A stretch of 64,000 bases of DNA, taken from positions 20,318-84,317 of the forward strand of contig NZ_CALJPG010000030.1 in NCBI RefSeq assembly GCF_937980635.1. Direction: 5' to 3'. The position numbers and the translations under genes are program-made. The notes beneath the pieces were generated by a model, which worked only from the letters and a program-made list of their open reading frames with translations, searched no databases and was not told the origin of the DNA. Origin of the DNA: an uncultured Campylobacter sp. GTDB lineage: Bacteria > Campylobacterota > Campylobacteria > Campylobacterales > Campylobacteraceae. Below, piece by piece: positions 57,170 through 64,000 of the stretch. How positions within the stretch are numbered: position 1 is the first letter of the stretch; every line of letters starts with the position of its first letter.

Positions 57170-57460
57170 TCTGGATAAGGCTAGAAGCGCGAAGGCGGAT
57201 GCTGCGCGAGTATTTCGCGGCGAGATTGGGGTTAGGTTTCGAGCAAAATTCTACTCACAGCAATCACAGATGAGATCACTTGGCACCCGAAGTAATCCTC
57301 GAAGTAGTCGCAGATGAGCTGCGATGTTCGCTTGACCGAGATAACCACGGCTTGTCGCAACTCGCCTCGCCGCAAGCGCCTCCGCAAATACCCCGCATCT
57401 TTAAACGCGTCGAAAGCGAGACGACGATAAAATACGAAAATCATACCGAAAAGGAATTTT
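57170..57460. other. Spacer before the AT-rich membrane gene
   Basis: About 290 bases. Open frames here (57280-57558 plus, 57232-57444 minus) lack ribosome sites and known relatives, although the minus-strand one has a varied composition. The spacer ends in AAAAGGAATTTT before the next ATG. Confidence 0.45.
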
Positions 57461-58312
57461 ATGAGGGATTACGACAAAGAGCCGATCAAAATCATAGACA
57501 GAGCGGTTTACTTTCAAAACAATATCGTTCTTTTTCTTTCACTCGGTTGCTTATATAAAATATTCAATTTAGAAGTTACTCCGTTAAACTTAGAATTTTA
57601 CACGCATTTTAGTGCCGATTTAGTTATGTTTATCGTAGTGATCTTTTTATTGTTGCCGGCTACACTACTTTGGCCTATTAAAAGAAAGGGCAGTCCCGCG
57701 TATTTTTTATTGGAAAATAATAAAATCAGCTATATAAATGCTTTCGACGATAAGCCTAGATCGCTAAATCAGGCGCTAAATAATTTTTATTTTGTCAAGA
57801 AAGAGGAAGTAATAAAAATTTGCAATGCCTGCGATATAGATAAGGCGAGTTTTTGTGTTATATCGGAGCTATACGATAGCTACGGAAGATTTCACTGTTT
57901 TTCGTCCTACGAGCTGTATAAAAAGTCGTCCATAGGGGTACACATAGGAAAGGCTGTATTGTTTTTATATCATACGATAAATTTCATATTATTTATCTTG
58001 CCGTTTAAAATTTATATGCTGGTAAGAGCGGGCGAGCCTTTGGGTTTAATCCGCAAAAATATCGTGTTAAGGTTTAAAAACAGAAATTATTTTCTTATAA
58101 ATATATACTCCAGGCGGGATCTGAATGAGATACTAGAGTATTTTAAGCAAAAGGGCGTCCAAGTTGCAGACAAAGTAGTCTTTATGCCGCAGGTGCAGAA
58201 TAAAGGCTTGTTTACCGATAAAAACGAAATTTGGAGCGATGATTTCGGCGATACGCAAATTCCAAAAGACACGTTTAAGCGTAAGCTTAGGCGGTTTTTT
58301 AGCTTGGATTGA
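57461..58312 (+). CDS. AT-rich hypothetical membrane protein
   Basis: The 283-residue protein has two hydrophobic pairs (about 20-37 with NIVLFLSLGCLYKIF, and about 50-68 with LVMFIVVIFLLLPATLLW; then about 165-190 with VLFLYHTINFILFILPF). A basic C-terminal domain contains NYFLINIYSRRDLNEILEYF. No family is recognised. Its GC content is well below the neighbours, with codons such as TTA, ATA and AAA frequent. It sits between two identical 26-base direct repeats about 1.2 kb apart. Both facts suggest insertion by repeat-mediated recombination or duplication and divergence from the gene before it. AAAAGGA precedes the ATG. Confidence 0.68.
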   Translation: MRDYDKEPIKIIDRAVYFQNNIVLFLSLGCLYKIFNLEVTPLNLEFYTHFSADLVMFIVVIFLLLPATLLWPIKRKGSPAYFLLENNKISYINAFDDKPRSLNQALNNFYFVKKEEVIKICNACDIDKASFCVISELYDSYGRFHCFSSYELYKKSSIGVHIGKAVLFLYHTINFILFILPFKIYMLVRAGEPLGLIRKNIVLRFKNRNYFLINIYSRRDLNEILEYFKQKGVQVADKVVFMPQVQNKGLFTDKNEIWSDDFGDTQIPKDTFKRKLRRFFSLD

Positions 58313-58333
58313 AGAGCGATTCCGCCCGTTTCA

Positions 58334-58359
58334 GCGTAAAATTTAGACCCGCGGGGTAG
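58334..58359 (+). repeat. 26-base direct repeat, copy 2
   Basis: Exact second copy of the repeat at 57144-57169, 21 bases after the stop of the AT-rich membrane gene and 30 bases before the lipoprotein start. Confidence 0.85.
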
Positions 58360-58389
58360 AATTACAAAAATTTTTACATGGAGCAAACA

Positions 58390-59004
58390 ATGAAAAATTT
58401 CTTTCTAGCCGCAATAGTTTGCGCGCTTTTTAGCGGTTGCGCATACGAAGCGCAGTTTAATCAAAACGCCGACGTAGCGCCGTTTGACGATACTATAAGC
58501 GCGACTAACGCCATGCAAAGCGCGCTCATTTATATCCCTAGCGAGCTAATGGGAACGAAAAGCTACGCCGCAAGCTCGAAGCTAGGCAGAGACGATGAGC
58601 TTAAAATCGACGTTGGCGAGTTCGTCGCAGGCGAGGCAAAGCGCTTCTTCGGCACCTACCTAAGGCGCGTGAGTGTCACCGACGACGAAAAAGCGCTGCA
58701 AGGCAAAGGGCTAGTCATCGCGCCTGAGCTTAGCTCATTCGGCTTTGGCTTTTACAGCTCCGACGGCATCGACGTTTCGGCAAAGCCCTATGTGCGCTAC
58801 AATCTACGTTTAAAAATGTTTAAAAACGGAAAGCCGATCTACAACCAAAATATCGCCGTAAAGGAGCGCAACTTCGGCGAGGAGGAGTTTTTCGGTGGCG
58901 GTCAGGGCTCATACGCGCAGATCGGCGGGATCTTTCAAAAATCGATGGCGAACGACTACGCCGTACACGCTAGAGAGATTTTGGACGTAATCAACGATAA
59001 CTAA
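58390..59004 (+). CDS. Putative lipoprotein
   Basis: The 204-residue precursor has a lipoprotein signal, MKNFFLAAIVCALFSGC, with lipobox LFSGC and lipidated Cys at about 17. The mature part reads like a small outer-membrane-associated domain: IPSELMGTKSYAAS, an acidic KIDVGEFVAGEAKRFFG helix and the strand-rich GKGLVIAPELSSFGFGFYSS, VRYNLRLKMFKNGKPIYNQN. I do not recognise a named family. I chose ATG 58390 over the upstream ATG 58378 because GGAG lies six bases before it. A strong terminator follows. Confidence 0.8.
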   Translation: MKNFFLAAIVCALFSGCAYEAQFNQNADVAPFDDTISATNAMQSALIYIPSELMGTKSYAASSKLGRDDELKIDVGEFVAGEAKRFFGTYLRRVSVTDDEKALQGKGLVIAPELSSFGFGFYSSDGIDVSAKPYVRYNLRLKMFKNGKPIYNQNIAVKERNFGEEEFFGGGQGSYAQIGGIFQKSMANDYAVHAREILDVINDN

Positions 59005-59029
59005 TCGTGCTTACGCCTTTGTGCGTAGT

Positions 59030-59054
59030 AAGCGGCATCTGGCCGCTTATTTTT
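59030..59054 (+). terminator. Terminator after the lipoprotein gene
   Basis: AAGCGGC (59030-59036) pairs with GCCGCTT (59042-59048) around ATCTG, followed by ATTTTT. It closes the transcript from the GNAT-membrane-lipoprotein cluster. Confidence 0.75.
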
Positions 59055-59939
59055 GCCCGCCGTCTTGTGGTAAAATTTGTCGCGGCGATCTTGCGGCAAG
59101 CGCTTGCGGATCGTTGCGCCTAAGCTCTGCGATATAATTAGCATGGCTTTAAAGCTCCCATAGACGCGCTTTCTTGCGGTATTTACTCATTTGGGGCATT
59201 GGATTTTGATATCGAGTTTGCCAGCGCTCTAGGCATCAAATTTAATTCCGTAAAAATCACGTTATGAAATTAACTTGGTAGCCCATATTTAAGTGCGGCG
59301 AGCCGATAAATTCCGCACCTTAACATACCGCCTAATTCCATTTTTTAGGGTTAAGCTCCGCAAATAAACTTTTCGTGTTCGCTGCTACGCTTGCATAAAA
59401 TTTCATATTCGCAGCATTAAGAAATTCGCTTAAAATTTATCCGCCTCGCTTTCGATTTCGCCTGTGCAAAAGCAACATGCTAAAAATCTCTGCTTAGCTT
59501 TTACAGCGCCGCCACGTATAGCATGACGCGGATCAGCGTGTATTTCGTCACCACAAAGTGCTAAAACGCGCGAGTCCTTTTTAAGCCACGATCTAATTTC
59601 GTGCTAGGTTCTGTCAGTGGCGTTTTTCATTAAAATTTTACTATTTCACGCGGAATTATATCTGTGCAGCAGTGCAAACACCGCATAAAGCTTTAACGCG
59701 AAATTCTATAAATTGCGCGGAATTTTATTTGAAACAGCATCGTAGATTTTGAGTCAAAATTTTAGGATTTATTACGCTGCATTTGCTGCGATGAAATCTT
59801 GCTAAATTTTATCCGCGACCTGCTCACATAAAATTATGCGTAAAGCATGAGCTTACTCACAAGCTTGCAGAGGTGCCAGCCGCCAACGCGCCGCCACACA
59901 AAACACGGCTCATCAAATGCCTCGCTTGGGTTTTAAAAT
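59055..59939. other. Long non-coding stretch, possibly with a gene relic
   Basis: About 885 bases hold no supported gene. One plus-strand frame near 59144-59265 reads IDALSCGIYSFGALDFDIEF and then ASALGIKFNSVKI before a stop. This loosely resembles the opening of an amino-acid-binding periplasmic protein (G-x-D-x-D-I-x-x-A), but it lacks a start and is cut off, so at best it is a decayed fragment. The remainder is AAATTT-rich with frequent stops in all frames. Confidence 0.45.
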
Positions 59940-60419
59940 TCACCGTTCGCAGCTATTTTTATCAAGATTTAGCTGTATCGGCGGCAAGCCCTCTATCTCG
60001 TAATTTAACACCATCGTTTTGCCTAGCTCCCGCAGGCGCTGCGAAAATTCCGTGCTGCAAAAGCTAGCCTTCGCCTTGGCAAGCAGCATCTCTTTTAAAA
60101 TTTCCGCATCGCCCGCATCCAGCGCGCTAAGGTCTAAATTCGGCGAGCTATTTAGCGCGTAATCGTATATGAAGCTACCCTCTTCGCATGCGGCGCCTTT
60201 TAAAATCGTAGCATCGTCGATCCTGCGCGGCGCGCTCTCGTTTATCCGCGCCAGCGCATCTCGCACCTGCTTGCTTTCGCAGAAGTTTCGCTCCAGTTCG
60301 CCGCGTTTTTTCTCCGTATAAAATTCCATCGCCACATTTGCCAAAATTCCGATTCCAAAAAGCACTAGCAAAATTTTAATCGGCTTATTTAGCCGCGCGC
60401 TTAAGCTTTGCGCGTCCAT
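59940..60419 (-). CDS. Hypothetical single-span membrane protein
   Basis: From the ATG at 60419 the protein has 159 residues: a short cytoplasmic start (MDAQSLSARLNKPIK), one membrane helix (ILLVLFGIGILANVAMEF, about 16-33) and a periplasmic or cytosolic domain with four cysteines (RNFCESKQV, GAACEEGS, ASFCSTEF and KNSCER). No family is recognised. The ATG overlaps the stop of the methyltransferase gene (TGATG), so the two are translated together; a reading that starts seven residues earlier is possible but lies inside the upstream gene. Cysteine number suggests disulfides in the periplasm. Confidence 0.68.
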   Translation of the reverse strand: MDAQSLSARLNKPIKILLVLFGIGILANVAMEFYTEKKRGELERNFCESKQVRDALARINESAPRRIDDATILKGAACEEGSFIYDYALNSSPNLDLSALDAGDAEILKEMLLAKAKASFCSTEFSQRLRELGKTMVLNYEIEGLPPIQLNLDKNSCER

Positions 60420-61507
60420 CAGCGCGCCCTTTCGCAGCACAGCAGCGTGTGTCCGACGCCCAGCCCGTCGTGGATGCGTGAAATTTTAAGCCCGGCGCGC
60501 TGAGCAAATTTAATCATATCGTCCGAGTGATAAATTTTGCTATTGCCGTTTGCCATGGCGGCGAAATACACGCTGATCTGCGTCATGCTATACGCGGCGG
60601 TCTCGTAGCGCTGCCTGTCCCAAAACGGCTCCAAAATATAAAGCCGCGCCTGCTCGCTCATCGACTCCGCCGCACGCGAGAGGATGCTTACGATCTGCTC
60701 CTCTGCAAAGCAGTCCAAAAACTGACTGAGCCAGATCGCGTCAAAGCCGTGCGGAAAGCGCGTAGCGGGATCTAGCAGATCGGCCGCAAGCCCGTCTATG
60801 CGCTCTGCACCCTGCGCGCCCGCGACGGCGTCTTTCATCATCGAAATTTGCCCCGCAAGATCCATTATCGTGACGCGCACATTTTCGTCGTAGCCTACGC
60901 ATCGCTTGGCAAAGCGCCCCGTATTGCCGCCTACGTCTAAAATTTTATCCGTCTTGCGCGAGAAAATAATCTTTAGCGCAGGCCCAAACGCCAAATCCGA
61001 ATAAAAATGATCAAACGCGAGCCAGCTTTTGCGCACATACGGCGGCAGATACGAAAGCGCCTCGTAGATCGTAGCCCACTGCCCAAAAACCTTTAGTCCC
61101 TCTGGTTTGCCTGATTTTAGCGCCTCTTCGAGCCTAAATAGCCCCTCGTAGCAGACGTCGTGGATAAAGTTCATATCCACGCCGACAAGCTCGTCGGTGA
61201 GCAGAAAATATCCCGCTTTGCTGAGCCGAAATTTCTCGCCGCACAGCAGCACCGTGCCGATGCTAAGTGAGCTTTCCAAAAGCAGCTTTACGGCGTATTC
61301 GCTAAGCGAGAGTTTCTTCGCGATCTCACTTATACTTAGTCCACCCTCCGCCTCATGAAGCGCGCTTAAAATTCCAAATTTTTTCATCAGTCGCGAGACT
61401 TGAAAGACCACCGGCGCGAAGGCGATCTCATTCGCCGTCCGCTGCGCCTCGCCCGCGCTTTGACGCTCGGCGGCGTAACGATCTAAAAGCTGTTTGGGAA
61501 GTTTCAT
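60419..61507 (-). CDS. SAM-dependent methyltransferase (class I, O-methyltransferase-like)
   Basis: The 362-residue protein has an N-terminal winged-helix dimerisation domain (about 25-100: LMKKFGILSALHEAEGGLSISEIAKKLSLSEYAVKLLLE read in parts) and a C-terminal Rossmann methyltransferase domain. The SAM motif is KILDVGGNTGRFAKR near residue 188-202. LDPATRFPHGFDAIWLSQFLDCF and RLYILEPFWDRQRYET follow. This is the layout of plant-type and bacterial small-molecule O-methyltransferases (CrtF, hydroxyneurosporene type). The substrate is unknown. It is co-transcribed with the membrane protein after it. The ATG follows AAGCAGGATCAAAA, a weak ribosome site. Confidence 0.85.
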   Translation of the reverse strand: MKLPKQLLDRYAAERQSAGEAQRTANEIAFAPVVFQVSRLMKKFGILSALHEAEGGLSISEIAKKLSLSEYAVKLLLESSLSIGTVLLCGEKFRLSKAGYFLLTDELVGVDMNFIHDVCYEGLFRLEEALKSGKPEGLKVFGQWATIYEALSYLPPYVRKSWLAFDHFYSDLAFGPALKIIFSRKTDKILDVGGNTGRFAKRCVGYDENVRVTIMDLAGQISMMKDAVAGAQGAERIDGLAADLLDPATRFPHGFDAIWLSQFLDCFAEEQIVSILSRAAESMSEQARLYILEPFWDRQRYETAAYSMTQISVYFAAMANGNSKIYHSDDMIKFAQRAGLKISRIHDGLGVGHTLLCCERAR

Positions 61508-61759
61508 TTTTGATCCTGCTTATGTAAATTTTACAAAATTTTAGCAAAAAATTTTAATTTTTGCCACGGCGGATCCGAGATTTGCTTGCGTTTTTAAATT
61601 TAGCGGGCGGCAAAACCAAAGCTGTGCGAGCGGAACGATACCGAGCGAGCTTTAAATTTAGCGGATAAAATTTAAAAGCAGAGCTAAATTTTATGAAATT
61701 TTAGTTAAAATCACTCCTTAATTTCGCGCCAAAGCGAAAATCTAAATTTAGGAAAAGCC

Positions 61760-62767
61760 TTGAAACTTCAGATGTCCTTGATCTCCATCGCTTGCGTAGT
61801 TATTATCCTGGCAGGTCTTAAAGCCGCGCAGACCATCGTCGTGCCGTTTTTGCTGGCTATTTTTATCACCGTGCTGGTCTCGCCGCTGGTACTATATGTG
61901 CAAAAACTCCGCGTCGGACGCGTCTTTAGCTTTCTGCTCGTGACTTTCGCGTTCGTAGCGATTATGGTTTTTTTCGGCTCGGTGATCTTTGACGCGATCA
62001 AGGAATTTTCGGCGCGCCTACCGGAGCTTCAGGCTAAATTTAACGACGTCTTGCAAGGCATCAGCGCGAGGCTTACCCGCTTCGGCGTAGAGTTTGACGT
62101 CCAAGGCCTAGGCGTCGATCCTAACGAGGTCGCGGCGCAAATTTCTACCCTGCTTCGCAAAACGGGCTCGATCGTCTCGACGGGATTTTTCATCTTCATA
62201 ATGGTCTCGTTTATGGTTTTTGAAAGCTCTATGATGGACGAAAAGATCCGCTACTTTTCGCAGCGCAGCCACGCGACGCACACTTTCGTCAAAAAATTTG
62301 CTTCAAATTTGAAAAAGTATCTCCTCATTAAAACCATCGCTTCGGCCTGCACGGGCGCGCTGATCGGACTCGGATTATGGACACTCGGAGTGCCGTATGC
62401 CGCGCTGTGGGGGATTTTAGCCTTCGTACTAAATTTTATCCCTACCATCGGCTCGATCGTAGCGGTCTTTCCGACGCTTTTCGTGACGCTAGCTACGATG
62501 GATATGAGCTCTAGCATCTGGACTATTGCAATCTATTTGGTCGTAAACGTAGCGATCGGAAATATCATCGAGCCACGATTTTTAGGGCAAGGGCTCGGAC
62601 TTTCTACGATCAGCGTACTTGCAGGGCTACTGCTGTGGGGCTTCGTGCTGGGTATCGGCGGGCTATTTTTGGCTGTGCCGCTTACGATGAGCTTGCAAAT
62701 CGCGCTTGCTTCAAACGACAAAACGCGCTTCATTGCGACTCTATTAAGCAACAAGGTCGAAAGATAA
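61760..62767 (+). CDS. AI-2E (PerM/TqsA) family transporter
   Basis: The 335-residue inner-membrane protein belongs to the AI-2E family, whose members export autoinducer-2 or act as Na+/H+ antiporters. Two helices start it (SLISIACVVIILAGLKAA, then FLLAIFITVLVSPLVLYVQ), followed by a third. An extra-membrane loop lies at about 85-135 (IKEFSARLPELQAKFNDV). The family core then follows, with WGILAFVLNFIPTIGSIVA near residue 214 and VNVAIGNIIEPRFLGQGLGLS near residue 262. The TTG at 61760 follows TAGGAAAAGC. A -10-like TTAAAAT lies near 61703. Substrate is not predictable from sequence. Confidence 0.9.
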   Translation: MKLQMSLISIACVVIILAGLKAAQTIVVPFLLAIFITVLVSPLVLYVQKLRVGRVFSFLLVTFAFVAIMVFFGSVIFDAIKEFSARLPELQAKFNDVLQGISARLTRFGVEFDVQGLGVDPNEVAAQISTLLRKTGSIVSTGFFIFIMVSFMVFESSMMDEKIRYFSQRSHATHTFVKKFASNLKKYLLIKTIASACTGALIGLGLWTLGVPYAALWGILAFVLNFIPTIGSIVAVFPTLFVTLATMDMSSSIWTIAIYLVVNVAIGNIIEPRFLGQGLGLSTISVLAGLLLWGFVLGIGGLFLAVPLTMSLQIALASNDKTRFIATLLSNKVER

Positions 62768-62869
62768 AGCAAAATTCCGCGGAATTTTAAAATTCTATGA
62801 ATTCTAACTTGAGCGCGCTCAAGAGTATTTTTGTCTCTTTTAGATAAAATCCGCCTCAAAGGATCAAAT

Positions 62870-63229
62870 ATGACGAGCGAAAAATTTATTTACGAAGTAA
62901 ATACGGTGACAAAATTTATCCAAATTTACTGCGATGGCAAGCATGCGGATGCGCTCAAAAAAGATGGTGCCGTGCTTCATGACTACAAAGACGATAAGGG
63001 GCTCGTGCAAACGCACTTTCATCTGTGTGCGGACTGCGAGCGAATGCTGCGTTACGCCTACGCGCGCCTGCGCGCCTGCCCGCATATCGAAAAACCGCGT
63101 TGTCACCACTGCCCGCATCCGTGCTACGAGCGCGAAATGTGGGTGAATATGGCTAAGATGATGAAATATAGCGGCATGAAGCTAGGACTTACAAAGATCA
63201 AAAAGCTTTTTTCGTTTAAAAAAAGCTAA
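62870..63229 (+). CDS. Nitrous-oxide-stimulated promoter family protein (YgbA_NO type)
   Basis: The 119-residue protein matches the YgbA_NO family, small Cys-rich proteins whose genes respond to nitric oxide in other bacteria. The clear pattern is HLCADCERMLRYAYARLRACP near residues 51-71, then KPRCHHCPHPCYEREMW near 75-91, giving seven cysteines (at least four probably bind a metal or Fe-S cluster) and the conserved Y-A-x-x-R-L. A basic helical tail follows. I chose ATG 62870 because AAAGGA is six bases upstream; the longer reading from 62831 is unlikely. Its role in nitrosative stress is inferred from the family. Confidence 0.88.
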   Translation: MTSEKFIYEVNTVTKFIQIYCDGKHADALKKDGAVLHDYKDDKGLVQTHFHLCADCERMLRYAYARLRACPHIEKPRCHHCPHPCYEREMWVNMAKMMKYSGMKLGLTKIKKLFSFKKS

Positions 63230-63453
63230 CTTGTGCGGGCAATTTAGCTAGAGTTTGCGGGTAAAATTTATCTCTGCAAGCTCGCTTCATCTTTATGCAA
63301 AAAAGTATAAAAAAGCGGCGCGAGAATAAATACAAAAAGATATAAAAATAAATCAAAATGCTAAATCTTAGCGCGTAAAATTCTACCTTGCAAACGCAAA
63401 TCCTACGCAATCCTTGATAATAAATAATTAAATTTGAGTTTATAGTTTTAAGT

Positions 63454-63459
63454 TAGAAT
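63454..63459 (+). promoter_or_regulatory. Predicted -10 box for the last gene
   Basis: TAGAAT in an AT-rich stretch 24 bases before the ATG at 63483, followed by AAAGGAGA. Confidence 0.45.
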
Positions 63460-63482
63460 TGTGCCCAATCAAAGGAGAAAAT

Positions 63483-64000
63483 ATGAAGGTCATTACCATC
63501 GCGGTCGTTAACGGCAGGGTCGTAAACGAAAAGGAATTAATCGCGTCTATCGCCGATTATGATGATTTTACCGCGGTTGCCGAACAACTCCGTAAAGGGC
63601 TGAAATCGAGGTATTTTACATCTAGAGAGCATGCGAGGATCTACAAAAAAATCAGCGTCGAGACGGGCTTTAGGCGCGTGCGATTCGACTACAAACCGTA
63701 TAAAGATAAAATTTCAAATCTCATCGCCGAGGGCTACACTGTCAAGGCGATCTTAAAAAAGATCGGCGAGGAGGACGAAGCGTTCAAAAACGCCGTTACT
63801 GCGCCCGGGCTTACGCACTTCATCTCCGTGACGTTCAAAGATGAAAAAACAAGACTTCGCGCAACCGCCAAAAAAAGCGAAGATTTCTTATACGCATATC
63901 GCTTCGAGATCAAGAAAATGCACTTCCAAGGCGTTAGCAATAAAGAAATTTTAAAATATATGAAAGCTCATTACGAAAAGGATTTTGCTAAAGTAAGCGA
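63483..64000 (+). CDS. Hypothetical protein, truncated by the window end
   Basis: The frame stays open to the end of the window, giving at least 172 residues. It begins MKVITIAVVNGRVVNEKELI and has basic helical units of about 35 residues that look alike: KISNLIAEGYTVKAILKKIG, then FQGVSNKEILKYMKAHYEKD. Both carry a G-x-T/S-x-x-x-I-L-K helix-turn-helix-like pattern, resembling resolvase-type or MerR-like DNA-binding helices. No named family is recognised. A strong AAAGGAG site precedes the ATG. The C-terminal part is unknown because it lies outside the window. Confidence 0.72.
   Translation, partial: MKVITIAVVNGRVVNEKELIASIADYDDFTAVAEQLRKGLKSRYFTSREHARIYKKISVETGFRRVRFDYKPYKDKISNLIAEGYTVKAILKKIGEEDEAFKNAVTAPGLTHFISVTFKDEKTRLRATAKKSEDFLYAYRFEIKKMHFQGVSNKEILKYMKAHYEKDFAKVS

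Noticed and set aside
57232..57444. Minus-strand 70-codon frame with varied composition
   Set aside because: It overlaps the spacer before the membrane gene, lacks a ribosome site and matches no family I know; kept only as a remark.
57280..57558. Plus-strand frame overlapping the start of the AT-rich membrane gene
   Set aside because: No ribosome site, and it collides with a better gene whose ATG has AAAAGGA and membrane helices.
1..64000. CRISPR arrays, insertion sequences, prophage genes and rRNA or tRNA genes
   Set aside because: I found no regular spaced repeats, transposase-like proteins, phage structural genes or cloverleaf-like sequences.
1..64000. Phase-variable homopolymer tracts of the Campylobacter poly-G type
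   Set aside because: I saw no G or C run longer than about six bases, so contingency genes of that type are not evident here.

Overview
The window looks like a chromosome segment of a Campylobacter species outside the C. jejuni group, with a GC content of roughly 45-50% by eye (Campylobacter gracilis-like; the species is an inference). Three things point there. Gene order matches what I recall of Campylobacter chromosomes: recA-eno-ftsB-like-cgpA near murB, dnaG facing a TPR gene followed by rnhA-rnc-aroC, and pycB next to pckA. The gene content fits an asaccharolytic, microaerophilic or anaerobic life: futalosine menaquinone synthesis, PEP carboxykinase with pyruvate carboxylase B, DcuC, TRAP and peptide catabolism. 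The cgpA homologue carries eight bacterial N-glycosylation sequons of the PglB type.

Layout. 1-2.4 kb: murB and mqnD on the minus strand. 2.6-7.5 kb: recA, eno, an FtsB-like gene, the cgpA-like AMIN protein and a nitroreductase as one run. 7.7-18.2 kb: argH, hemD, a candidate 6S RNA, then purD, an RDD protein, lptD, a phosphoribosyltransferase, pnp and a Usp-like gene. 18.6-19.1 kb: an AT-rich orphan gene. 19.2-24.5 kb (minus): antiporter, a YfcE-type phosphoesterase with a huge insert, topA, dcd. 24.6-27.8 kb: periplasmic asparaginase and accBC. 29.6-35.5 kb: a five-gene peptide/acyl-amino-acid hydrolase and DcuC operon. 36-46.7 kb: Rossmann protein, sapC-like gene, cysQ, a type IV pilin-like gene, a TRAP transporter pair, pycB, pckA and a CAP-domain protein. 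46.8-50.8 kb (minus): a hypothetical gene, a PP-loop ATPase and dnaG. 50.8-59 kb: LapB-like TPR protein, rnhA, rnc, aroC, a GNAT enzyme with giant inserts, two related membrane proteins and a lipoprotein. 59.9-64 kb: methyltransferase pair, AI-2E-family transporter, a YgbA_NO-type protein and a truncated hypothetical gene.

The strongest unusual signal cuts across genes. The hexamer AAATTT, and the wider pattern RAATTY, is very over-represented. It is densest in low-complexity stretches that interrupt otherwise ordinary enzymes: the YfcE-type phosphoesterase, the GNAT acetyltransferase and DnaG. It also forms inverted pairs inside terminator-like hairpins. RAATTY is the site whose methylation marks DNA for natural transformation in C. 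jejuni, so these stretches may be coding-sequence accumulations of an uptake or self-recognition motif. This would parallel Neisseria DUS and Haemophilus USS.

I saw no rRNA, tRNA, CRISPR array, insertion sequence or prophage. All counts and spacings were made by eye.
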